A DNA stretch of 28,153 nt, from NCBI RefSeq assembly GCF_025024155.1, contig NW_026251870.1:1-28153 (forward strand). The letters are read 5' to 3'. Position numbers and translations under genes: made by a program. The notes beneath the pieces were generated by a model, which had not been told where the DNA came from, did no database searches, and saw only the letters and a program-made list of their open reading frames with translations. This document shows, one piece after another, positions 1 to 11,241 of this stretch. Each line of letters starts with the position of its first letter. Positions within the stretch are counted from its first letter, which is position 1. Source of the stretch: Gamsiella multidivaricata. Lineage: Eukaryota; Mortierellomycota; Mortierellomycetes; Mortierellales; Mortierellaceae.

Positions 1-690
1 GGATGAGCATAATACCTTTTTCTGTAACAAATAGTTTTTAACTTGTAACACGCTAATGAAGTATGGCAATGCTTAAGCAGGCTCCAGGTGCAGGTCCGGG
101 GAATATGGCCCGTAGTAGATCATTGCTAATGAGGTCTGATAGATTTGCAGGGCCACTCGACTCGAGAGACAAATCGTTATAAAAAATTAAACGAGATGGC
201 TGAACATAGGGTGCAGCGACGATGCCAATTTCGCGAAATATGTGACCGAACTTGAGGATGACTATGTTCTTAACCTTCCCGAGCATGACTTGAGGCTACC
301 ACTTCATCATCTGGTCGCAGCTATAAAACCTGCACCGAGCCTCGCTCGCCCAATGTCTACATCCTGAACTCTGCCTCGCGCTGTCCAATTCAAAAGCGAT
401 TTCTCCATATTCTCGGCCTTGAGTTTGGACAGTATTGTTGGAGGGTATGGGGTCCTTGAGGAGCTGGGTGAGCTGAGCAAGCTCTACAGTCATTAATCAC
501 TGTGTTTTGCCTTCGCTGTGTTTTTGTTGATATCAAATTGAGGCATGAGACTTCGATAGATGTTCCAGGAGGGAGTAGGAGGAGGACGAGGGTGTTGCGT
601 GCAGGTACCAATTCCGAGGTAACCAACTTGGCAGGTTCAAGAGCCATGATAGCACAGCATGCTTTCATCAATCAATCAATGTAATAATAA
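1..690. other. Gene-poor left flank, no supported gene
   Basis: I see no gene I can support here. On the minus strand a 65-codon frame (493 down to 296) begins with a leucine-rich stretch, ELAQLTQLLKD, faintly like the first HEAT helix of importin-beta family proteins. It diverges after about 20 residues and ends in a stop. A second 77-codon minus frame (286 to 53) follows without a convincing splice join. A truncated gene copy or chance reading are both possible. The stretch ends in a short ATA/ATC-rich run just before the transposon relic at 691. Confidence 0.4.
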
Positions 691-1173
691 TAGGGGGTTC
701 CAAACTTTGACAGATATCGCGGCGCGTTTGTGACCAAAACGCGATTTCAAAACACGCCAAAATATTCAGCCTAACACGCCTGTGACTTTTACCATTCAAA
801 AAATGATGGGCCGGAACAAGATGAGCGAAGCTAACCACCAACCCGATCCCATGCCATTCAAATTAGAACGCTAACAGTTACTATCCCACCTGGAGCAGCT
901 CATCATTCTCACGATCCTCAACGATGAGGATGAAGGAACAGAGGATGCAATCGTGCTGTACCACCTTGTTGATGGGGGTCGATGGCGGAGGGGGAGGAGA
1001 AGAAGGTGGAGATTTGTCGTGCACGCGGATACTGGGTGTGGGCAAATGCGCCGCAGAGACGAATGAAGTCCGCCATAGTGACTAGGTTTGAAAGGACGGG
1101 TTATATGGCGCGTTCATGTTTGGCTAATGGGTACGCGTTTGATTTTGCGAACGTCAAGGTTTGAAGCCCCCTA
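691..1173. mobile_element. Small DNA transposon relic with 21-bp terminal inverted repeats (possibly PIF/Harbinger-derived)
   Basis: The two ends form an ungapped inverted repeat. Bases 691-711 (TAGGGGG...TTTGAC) match the reverse complement of 1153-1173 at 18 of 21 positions. Excluding the outermost T/A, both sides are flanked by AAT, a possible 3-bp target duplication. The 483-bp interior has broken plus-strand coding traces. Around 885-975 a frame reads a leucine-rich acidic segment (LEQLIILTILNDEDEG). From about 1012 another frame reads CRARGYWVWANAPQRR. That order (hydrophobic/acidic helix, then Arg-rich 'W-V ... RR') recalls the N-terminus of Harbinger transposases, which make 3-bp duplications. 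No DDE catalytic core is present, so this is a deletion derivative or MITE. The repeats are visible; the family is inference. Confidence 0.55.
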
Positions 1174-2033
1174 ATATGATTCCATGCGGCGCCTGTGGAT
1201 CAAAGAAGAAGTGTTTTATTCGACGGGGATGATGGAGGTCGGGGGTCGTCCAGTTTCTTAGTAGCCAAAAAAAGAAGCGCTCGCGTGCTGGGGTTCATGA
1301 ACCTTTTTTTTTTTTTCTTGGTTGTGGCACAGGACAGCGAATCAAATGCGGTGGTTGCAGCACGACCTTGAACGCGTTCAATTGAATTATACTTTACTGC
1401 ATTCCCAGCACCAGTTCGCTGGTTTGTTGTGCGCTAGATTGGGCCTTCAAATGACCCCACGTGGGGCGCTTTTATTTTTTTGTAGCCACTCCAGAACTGG
1501 CTAGTCTAACTGGCTGTCTGTTCGTTCTTTTGCCACACGACCTTCCTTTTCGCGCATAAAATGGATTGACCATGGCAACGCACATCTTTGCTTTACTTGC
1601 CTTAGGTGTATATACTCCTCGAGCATGACAAAGAACTAGACTCTGCGTGCTGTGTGGTCCAATTGGTCGTCGGTGTCGCTTGCAATCACGTTTTGAACAG
1701 TTTTCTCTTTTTTTGGTTCTGGTTGGTTGGTTGGCCCATCCTCGTTGTCATTTCAAATATCATTTCACCACCGATACTCACCCTCACCCCCACTTTCACT
1801 TCCACTCTCACTCTCACTTTCATCCATTTCCTCGCTGTATCTTTGATATTCTCGTCCATACTCTTCATTCTCACCTTTACACCCATTCCCCCGTCTTCAC
1901 ACAGCGTTCTCACTCTTTACTTCCTTCGCTTCAGTACAGCACAGCACAACTTTCAAGGCACACAGAAACACCATCTTTATTTTCTTTCCCTGAACCGGTT
2001 TACTTCTGCATCCTTTGTCTCTCCTCATAAGCG
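1174..2033 (+). promoter_or_regulatory. Upstream region and pyrimidine-rich leader of the bHLH gene
   Basis: No gene is supported here; open frames at 1322-1504 and 1606-2030 are low-complexity readings. The region holds a T-tract near 1306-1318 and a CACGTG palindrome at 1455-1466. From about 1755 to 2033 it is a strongly pyrimidine-rich stretch with many CTCAC/CTTTC units, ending at the ATG at 2034. C/T-rich tracts just upstream of the start are common in strongly expressed fungal genes, so this is probably core promoter plus 5' UTR. Confidence 0.5.
1455..1466. promoter_or_regulatory. Perfect 12-bp palindrome with CACGTG E-box core
   Basis: The sequence CCCCACGTGGGG is self-complementary and contains CACGTG, the site bound by class B bHLH proteins. 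It lies 568 bp upstream of the start codon of a gene whose product has the residues that specify this half-site (His396, Glu400, Arg404). Autoregulation is an inference; the palindrome is directly visible. Confidence 0.5.
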
Positions 2034-4049
2034 ATGGGACCTTCGGATAACCACTCTTCTGCACCAAACTCCTCTCTTTCTCACCGCCAATCCATCGCAT
2101 CATTCTCCTCACCGAACTACTCGTTTTGTAATTCTTCGTCTTTGTTTTCAGCCCCTTCTCAATCCTCTTTCCACCATCCGCTCACTCCGGATCCCTCTCC
2201 AAGCATGGACCCGCAGGATCCAAAGACGGCCAAACTCGTCGCTCTTCAGGACAGGGATGTCCCGGTACCGCTCTCGTCCAGCCCTGGATTGAAATCAAAA
2301 CTCGGTGCTACTCTCTCCACTGCTCCCCTCTCCCTGGCCGCTCCATCCTTAACCCCCATGCCATCCTTATCGGCGCCATCACCATTATCATCGTCCTCTT
2401 CGCCCTCCAGCATAGGCGCTAGGCCTTCTCATACCCTTTATTCGAACGCAACTCCTCCAATGTCTCCTTCGCACACCTTCCTATCACCTACATCCCAGCC
2501 TTGCCACGGTAGTTCAGACCCTAATCATTATTCTACCGCATTTTATCAACTTCCTCCTCCTCTGCAATCCCCTCGGGCTCATGATTCGTCATGTCGGTCG
2601 CCGACAATGGCGTCGCAACAGTTTCAGCACATAGTTCAGAACGGAGGGCCAGTGTCGCTGCCGCCTCCAAAATCATCCCAACCTGTGGGCTACAGCGGCG
2701 TGTCGCCAAGATCGAATCCCCAACAGTCGCCCCATATGCACCCTCCGTTAACTTCATCATCCATTGGCCCCCTCTCTCCATATCCAACACCACAGCACCG
2801 TCCTCAGCATCATTCGAGCCCGCACCAGTCGCCTAGATATGATGCTAATCAGCACAAGCAACCGGTTCCTCCTAGTATGAGCCTCCCCGCATCCTCGCTT
2901 TCGTCCACATCTGTGTTTCAGGCCATGCCGCCACGCGCGTACCCGGGATCATATCCCGCTGGACAGCCGATCAAAAGCCCCGCATCTCATGGAACGCATC
3001 TGAAAAGCCCACGAATCAGTGCAACTCAGCGCTCTACGCCCAACTCGCCACAGCGATTCATGATGCTCCCGCCACAGACGGCCCCAACGATGGCCTCTGC
3101 GCGCCTAGCTAGTGCTCAAGCCAAATCTAGCAGCAGCAACGCAGCCACGAAGCGCCGATCATCCTCGAATGCCAAGGCCGTGGACCAAGAGACGCGTGAG
3201 ATAATGAGAAAAGTGTCACACTCGGCAATCGAGAGAAGACGACGCGAGAGGATCAACGATAAGATCCTTCAGCTGAAGCATTTGGTCCCCGCGTGTGTGG
3301 ACGAGGATCACCTGCACAAGTTGTCCATTCTGCAGAGCACAATCGAATATGTCCAATATCTCAAGTCGGTCATTCCCGAGTCTGTTGCGAATGCAAAGTT
3401 TCAAAAGGCGACCAACAACAACCCCAACAATAAGACAACAGACATGCTAGACGCTCTCGGTGTTAGCGGCAGCTCGACAATGTTTTTTGCACCGATGATG
3501 ACGACTGGGCTCGGGCACCCTTACTCTAAACGTGCCAGGACAGAGCAGACGCTTGGCCCGACATGCGATTTAACTGCTTATTCATCTCGTACAGACTCCC
3601 CCATGTTAATCACAGGCCCAGAGGATAGAAGACGTGTAACTGGGGTCCAATCTTCCTCGGATGAGGATGCCAAAGATGGTCTTCTACTCTTATCACAGAT
3701 TTCTTCTGGAGCCGTATCCGTCAACGTATCTCCAAATCTTAAGTCAACACAGGGTGCGAATCAAGAAGAACCTCGTTACGACAATTCAGAACAAGGATCG
3801 AGGAAGAGGAGGTTTTTGGAGGATGAGGGCGAGGACGAGGACGAGGACGAGGAAGAAGAGGAAGCGGATGAGGAGGAGGACGAGCCTTTCCGGGATGGCC
3901 CTGACGAGACCAACGAGCTCGATGATGTGGACTATCAGGATGATGGTACGGTGGAAGAGGACGAGATTGAGGATAGAGACGGAGGGGAGGCAGCGACGCG
4001 TCGCAGCAGTAGCAGCAAAATGAGCGTCGACAGGTTACTTGTCGATTGA
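2034..4049 (+). CDS. Class B basic helix-loop-helix transcription factor, 671 aa
   Basis: Single-exon gene, 671 codons, ATG 2034 to TGA 4047-4049. The bHLH domain is at residues 393-447. Its basic region SHSAIERRRRERIND carries His396, Glu400 and Arg404, the H-E-R pattern of factors that bind CACGTG as dimers. Helix 2 reads HKLSILQSTIEYVQYLK and no leucine zipper follows. Residues 1-390 are a long Ser/Pro/Gln-rich disordered region, likely an activation domain. The tail, about 596-660, is a dense Asp/Glu block encoded by GAG/GAC/GAA repeats, a likely slippage-prone tract. The ATG is the first in frame after a pyrimidine-rich leader. It differs from Cbf1, Pho4 and SREBP-type domains, so I give no symbol. 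Its targets are unknown; E-boxes lie upstream of it and of the ABCD gene. Confidence 0.92.
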   Translation: MGPSDNHSSAPNSSLSHRQSIASFSSPNYSFCNSSSLFSAPSQSSFHHPLTPDPSPSMDPQDPKTAKLVALQDRDVPVPLSSSPGLKSKLGATLSTAPLSLAAPSLTPMPSLSAPSPLSSSSSPSSIGARPSHTLYSNATPPMSPSHTFLSPTSQPCHGSSDPNHYSTAFYQLPPPLQSPRAHDSSCRSPTMASQQFQHIVQNGGPVSLPPPKSSQPVGYSGVSPRSNPQQSPHMHPPLTSSSIGPLSPYPTPQHRPQHHSSPHQSPRYDANQHKQPVPPSMSLPASSLSSTSVFQAMPPRAYPGSYPAGQPIKSPASHGTHLKSPRISATQRSTPNSPQRFMMLPPQTAPTMASARLASAQAKSSSSNAATKRRSSSNAKAVDQETREIMRKVSHSAIERRRRERINDKILQLKHLVPACVDEDHLHKLSILQSTIEYVQYLKSVIPESVANAKFQKATNNNPNNKTTDMLDALGVSGSSTMFFAPMMTTGLGHPYSKRARTEQTLGPTCDLTAYSSRTDSPMLITGPEDRRRVTGVQSSSDEDAKDGLLLLSQISSGAVSVNVSPNLKSTQGANQEEPRYDNSEQGSRKRRFLEDEGEDEDEDEEEEEADEEEDEPFRDGPDETNELDDVDYQDDGTVEEDEIEDRDGGEAATRRSSSSKMSVDRLLVD

Positions 4050-4111
4050 ACTAGTTATCCTAAAACCCTTATTTGCGTACGATGTTGACGTACCCTGCAA
4101 TTATCGCTGGA

Positions 4112-4117
4112 AATAAA
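4112..4117 (+). promoter_or_regulatory. AATAAA poly(A) signal of the bHLH gene
   Basis: A canonical AATAAA lies 63 nt after the bHLH stop codon and 111 nt before the adenylate kinase ATG. The 3' end of one gene and the promoter of the next must therefore fit in 178 nt. Confidence 0.6.
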
Positions 4118-4227
4118 GAAAATATACTTCTCTCTTCCGGTTCATTCGTCCCGTCTCTCCCCCCATCCTCCCTCCACTCACTCACAATCACCCTCCCCAC
4201 TCTTTTCCCTCTTTAGTAATCTTCGTC

Positions 4228-5878
<1,651 letters not shown>

Positions 5879-6210
5879 GCACGTTTCCGTGTATGATTTC
5901 CACTCAATGCCGATATGACCACGGTCGACGGAACGTGATGACTCGTAGATTTTTTTTCTTTCTTCCCTTCCCTACTCTTAATTATCTCTTCCTTTCACAT
6001 TACGCATTATTAAAAACAGGAGGAATAATTGTTGCAAAGTACTTTCGCTATCTCTTATTGCTGAGGAGTTAGTTCGGGCGATGATGATGTTTTTATGTTT
6101 GTACTTTATGATGCTTGTACTGCGTTAGACCGATTTGATCCACAGGTTAGATAAAGGGGATAAATGGTGACTTGTTTGCCACCAACTTATATATTTTGTC
6201 TGTTTTAACC
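5879..6210. other. Intergenic: adenylate kinase 3' UTR and Gemin5 promoter
   Basis: 332 nt without a gene. An ATTAAA at 6009-6014 is a possible poly(A) signal for the upstream gene. No ATG precedes 6211 in the frame of the next gene. Confidence 0.4.
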
Positions 6211-9200
6211 ATGCAAGATCAATCCACCACCGACATAGCGATGCATCATGCTATGGACACAGCCTTCCCACCATCACCTCAGTGGTATCAACCCCAGTCG
6301 GCATGTCTCTGCTACCTCTCCGAGAATACTGGTTGGCTTCTATATTCGCTCAACAATGCGGTCCATATCCTGAACCCGTTCACGCTCAAGTATAATGGTG
6401 CCCTGCAGGGTGGCCACAGCGCCAGAGTCAACGCCATCGCCGCTCGACCTGCAACTCCTTTTTGTTCAACAGAGCAAGAGCCAGTCCAATACGCGGAGAA
6501 CCTCGGACAGGATTCTTGGGCGGATCAGAAGGAATCTCCAGAGCCGAGGAGAGTCCTTGTAGCAACAGCCGGAGAAGACTCCACGGTGGTGTGCTGGGAT
6601 GTCGCGACGCGTAGAGCTCTTGCCTCGCTGAAAAAAACGCATACAGTACGGTATTGTTGTAAAAATATATACGGCCATGATATTTTTGTCCACTTTTCGC
6701 TTGAGATATATGTAAATTTTAACAGACAGAGGCCAACTTCCGCTCATGGATATGTCTTTTAGAAAGGCGTCAAAGTTGTCGAATGGACAAGTGATGGTCG
6801 CTACATTGTCTCTGGTTAGTACTCAAGTTAATTTGGCATCGAAATGAGACAGGTTGTCGTTATTCCTGTACTCTATTAACAAAGTAAAACTGTCTTTTAA
6901 TGTGGAAATTAGGTGACAGTGCAGGAGTGGTTGCAGTCTGGTCTCCTTTTGATGGCAAGATGAACAGGAAGACGCTCCCGGAAAAGCCCGGTATATGCTG
7001 TATGAGCGCAAGCCCTACATGCCCTGACACGGTCGCCATAGGGTAAAGAAAATTGGTGGATGTACAAATTGCGTCTAATTGTAACGCATCGATTCTTTGC
7101 TGACGTCTCCCTTATTTTTATTCTTTGCGCTATACTAGACTTGAAGGCGGCGACATCCTTATTTGCCAAGTCAATCTGACCTACATTGTTGTATTGCGCC
7201 GGCTGAATGGCCATACGAGTAAGATCCACAGCATGTCTTGGCAGCAACCATCAGGTGAGTGGCCAACGAATGAATGACCCGAATATAATATGAAAAAATA
7301 TCACAGCCATAACTGACTGAACAAGCCGTGGCTGTTTTGCCCCAAATTAGCAATGCAGGATCAGGGCTACACTCTTTTGGCTTCTGGGGCAGCGGACCAA
7401 ACAATCAGGATATGGGATGTCGAGAAAGAAGCTACCGCCTATGTTTTCCCAATGCCTGAGGTCGATCACAAGTTATCACCACAGCAGCGATCCAAACTCT
7501 GGGTGCCTGTCGGTTGGGTGTCAAAGGGTCGGGATATCATCTCGTGCACTAGTCGGTATGTGCAAGTCTTTTTTATTTTTATTTCTTATTTTATTTTATT
7601 TTTTATTTTCTATTCTGTTGCCCTATCAGAAACTTAACATGTTGACGAACTATTGCCTCTACCCCTTCTTCACGTTTTTTAGAGGCACCATGGTTCGATG
7701 GTCGCTATATCGAAACATCGGGAAGTCAACAAAGATAACGCGAGGGAACATTCATAGCCGCGTTGTTTTTCAAATCATGGTGTGGTCCTTAGGAAGCTTC
7801 GCGTTCACTATCTCCCAAGACCGGAAGATCATTGCTTGGGATACTGAGAGCAACCAGGGGATTGCACAGATCGAGTGTGTTGGAGGGAGCATTTATGCGT
7901 TGGATATCAGCCAACGGGATCCAGGAAAGATTGCCATGGGTCTCGGATGCGATACAATCAAGGTCTGGAATACCCTCAGCCAGGAAGAGCCCTATGAGAG
8001 CGTTATGGTAGAGCGGATGCAGAGTAAAGTTCGTACAGTGAAGTGGCACCCGGTCGAGGAAGGGACGCTCTGTTTCGGTCTTGAAAGCGGCAAAATTGGC
8101 ATGGTGGAGAACATCTATGGCCCTAACCCATTTGGAAATGGCCAGCACGAGAAGCAGGGGAAGAAGGGAAAGCAGGGGAAGCAGGACATAGGTAAGGTTT
8201 GCCAAAAGATGACAACCTTCCAATCCTATCACGAAGGTGCTATCACGTCCATCGCGTGGTGTAGTCCCAAGGCGTTTGAAGCCCCAGTTCCTGAACTTTT
8301 CGATCTCTCCCTTCGCGACTCTTCCTTCTGCATCGTTTCATGTGGCAGCGATGGCAAGATCCTGATCAGCGATTCCACAAAGCCTACGAACAAGAGCCTC
8401 GATCTCAAGGTGGTTCTTCAGCGGCAGAACTCGGCTTGGTATCAATCGTATAGTGCCATCAAGGGTCTCGAGGCGCCATGGAGACGCGACTTTGCCATCC
8501 ATCCGAATGAGGATCTGATAGCCATTGGTAATGGCGACGGATCGGTTGAAGTCTTTGAACTGAAGCATTTCAAGCTGGTTTACGTTTTTCAAGGACATAC
8601 GAAGCGGGTTAATCGTGTCAAGTGGGAGTGTTCAGTGGCCGGCGCAGGCGACGGCTCAACTGAGAGTAAGTCTGGATTCTATCTCCTTGCCAGCGGATCA
8701 GATGATGGCTCTGTGGTTGTTCATAAGCTGGATCACTATTCGGCAGCAGCGCTTGCGGAGAAACGGAAACGGACGAGTCATCCGGTGTCAGATCATACAG
8801 GAATAGCAACGAGCTCTTCACCAATGATGGTCGATACGAATTTCGTTCTGCCGACAACGCAAGCATTTGCCATCTTTCGCTGCCATAACAGAGGTATTTC
8901 GGACCTGACGTGGTCACCTCACGGATACGGCTCAGGTTCTGATTTAGCACGATTTCGACACCTCGTATCGGCATCATACGACGGCAAGGCGATAGTGTAC
9001 CAGATCCAGTTGGATGATGTGATCAGAGATGGTCATCAGCTCCGTCAGATTGAAGAAGGAGAAGCTTCGAACGGGACAGAGGCGACGCGCGATCTGTCCT
9101 CACAGGTGGAGCATAAAGTGGTTGCCTGCTTCAGCGGCCATGTCAGCGGCCAGATCCTTTCAGTACACTGGAGCATGACCGAGATCGATCAGATTTACAG

Positions 9201-11121
9201 TGGAGGTCAGGATTGGCGGCTCTGTGTCTGGGATTGGAGGTCCCATCCGTTTTCCGATAGACAGCTGTCCAAAGAGCCGTTGACAACACACAAAGGAGCA
9301 CTCAAGGATGTTGCCGCCTCGTCTTCCCAAGACTCTGAAGCGGCGAGGGTGAAGGGAGCGAATCAAAGTGGGGCTATCGTGGAGCCGGACGATTTGCTGA
9401 AGCCGGAAACACAGTTAGGGCAGGAACAGAAACAGATGAACACTCCTTCGAGTATGGGCACTGTGAAACAGGATGATAGGACTATGGAGGATGTTGAGAG
9501 TGTGCCACGGCCACCGAAGAGAGAGAGCGATACCAGCTTGTGGCCCGAGGCTACTGTCTCTAAGCGCACACGGACAAAGCCTAAAAGCGTCATCTCTTCT
9601 GTAGCTCTGCAACCGCCCAGGAAATTTGCCTCTGAAACGGACACCGAGCTCGTCAACCTGTTCCCGGCAAGTGCGACTGCCTTTCAATTTAACTCCAAGG
9701 AAAAGGTTCATCTGGAAATCATACGGCTGGCGCGCAACCTCTACTGTCGACGAGTTGGACAGGGTGGCTGTCTAGAGCGAGAGGAGGAGGTCGAGGCAGC
9801 AAGAATCCGATGGCTCGCAATGCTAGGATTCTTTGAGAAGGATGGAGAGAAGCAGGGTGTGGCACTGTCGCACATTTTAGGTAGCGATGTTGATGAGATG
9901 AATCTTGGAGACAAGGATGAGAAAGGCCAAGAGGACCAAGGTGAACATGTTAATCAGAGCAGAAAGGACTCACATCTTGTATCGAAGACACAGGGCGTCA
10001 CAGCATCGTGTGGTGCTTCTGAAGGGAGCAACCTAGGATACTTGGCCGTGGACCACCATTCATCAGATACCACCTCACTTAAAACGAATGCGCGGTCCCA
10101 GGTACCAGAGGCATGGCAGGGAGACGACTGTACGGCATCAAGTTGTGACCTGGTATTTTATGGCTCACGGGAATCGATAAAAGCACTGGCGGAGATGGAG
10201 ACAGAGGAGCTGGCCAAGAAACAATCACAACGTGGCACCTCAATCTTTAGGGTCGGCGGAGGCCTAGGTGTTCTTCCTTTGGAGAAAAACAGTAGTACCC
10301 CACCATCTCAGGCAAGTTTAGGAAGTATTGGTCAGCTCAGTCAGATCCCGGTCTCGTACTGGCTGGGCGATGTACCCAAAGTGGCGGACATTCTGGACTC
10401 TCTTCCTGACTCTGAGCTCGGGATTCAGGACTGGATTGGGATTGCGCTCTCGCCGATGGGAGGCGCTGGTGCTTGGCGCTATATGATGACCAGGACGGCG
10501 GCTAAGTTTGCAGAGCGAGGGGAGGTTCATGCCGCAGCGCTGTGTTACTTGGGGATCGGACGCGTCGCTGAGGCCGTGGATGTTTACCGCCGGGCAAAGT
10601 TGTATCGTGAAGCGTTGATGTTACTCCGGATCAGGCTTTGGGACGACGATGACGATGCCGATAACGATGGCGATACTGAAGGCGATGGATGGAACGAAGG
10701 CGACAGTGAAGACAGGAGCACGGACGATAAGCATAAACATGTGGTGCCATGGGACCCGGGGGCACTTCATATCCAAATCTTGACAGAGTGGGGCCGGGAG
10801 ATGGAGCGACTGGGCCAGTATGAGAAGGCGTGCAAGTGTCAACTCACACTCGCATCGATCCTTGCAAGACGGATGCGACGGAATAGTGGGGACCAGTTGC
10901 CTTTGGAGAGTGCCAGCAAGCTAATTCAAGAAACACCCTCGGTGGGACTGCAGACGCTGGCGAGAAGAGGCGATGTTACGACGCTGCGGACAGTGGCTGG
11001 CCTCGCAATCCTACTCAGAGATCCGTCTTGCCAGGAGCGCATTTTACGATATGAGGCTGCCATTGCCCAAAAGAGGGAGGCCGATCGCGTCCGCAAGGGT
11101 CAACATCAAGCGCATCATTGA
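6211..11121 (+). CDS. Gemin5-like WD40/TPR protein (SMN complex snRNA-binding subunit), 1458 aa, 6 exons
   Basis: In animals Gemin5 binds the m7G cap and Sm site of pre-snRNAs and hands them to the SMN complex for Sm-ring assembly. Exons are 6211-6645, 6763-6814, 6913-7042, 7139-7254, 7351-7555 and 7683-11121 (4377 nt, in phase). Residues 1 to about 845 hold tandem WD repeats. From memory of human Gemin5, matching blocks are the N-terminal Trp-Tyr pair (W25-Y26, like W14-Y15), IHSRVVF (336-342), KVWNTLS and KVRTVKWHPVEEGTLCFGL. A charged disordered linker spans about 846-966. The C-terminal helical region (about 1246-1452; RVAEAVDVYRRAKLYREAL, ARRGDVTTLRTVAGLA) matches the Gemin5 TPR-like dimerisation domain. 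The protein stops soon after, so the distal non-canonical RNA-binding region appears absent. The first ATG (6211) was taken; 6241 is an alternative. Confidence 0.92.
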
Positions 11122-11235
11122 TACAAACAGTAAACAGAATGGGTGAATTCAAGTTTTCTCAAAGTAAAGCTCTTCTTTTTTCTGTCCCGTCAGCGACTAT
11201 ATTAAATGAGAGCATCTATGTGACAAAAACAAACA

Positions 11236-11241
11236 AATAAA
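11236..11241 (+). promoter_or_regulatory. AATAAA poly(A) signal of the Gemin5-like gene, abutting the convergent ABCD stop
   Basis: AATAAA lies 115 nt past the Gemin5-like stop. The minus-strand ABCD gene ends at 11242, the very next base. Cleavage 10-30 nt downstream would put the end of this mRNA inside the ABCD coding region, so the two transcripts would overlap tail to tail. Confidence 0.5.

Noticed and set aside
296..493. Importin-beta-like N-terminus on the minus strand
   Set aside because: Only about 20 residues look like a HEAT helix; no continuation in any frame or plausible splice site.
1606..2292. A 228-codon plus-strand frame over the bHLH leader
   Set aside because: It is built from the C/T-rich tract (Leu/Thr/Ser/Phe repeats) and overlaps the start of the bHLH gene in another frame; no domain character.
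3820..3900. GAG/GAC repeat as a stand-alone microsatellite
   Set aside because: It is in frame and encodes the acidic tail of the bHLH protein, so it is described there.
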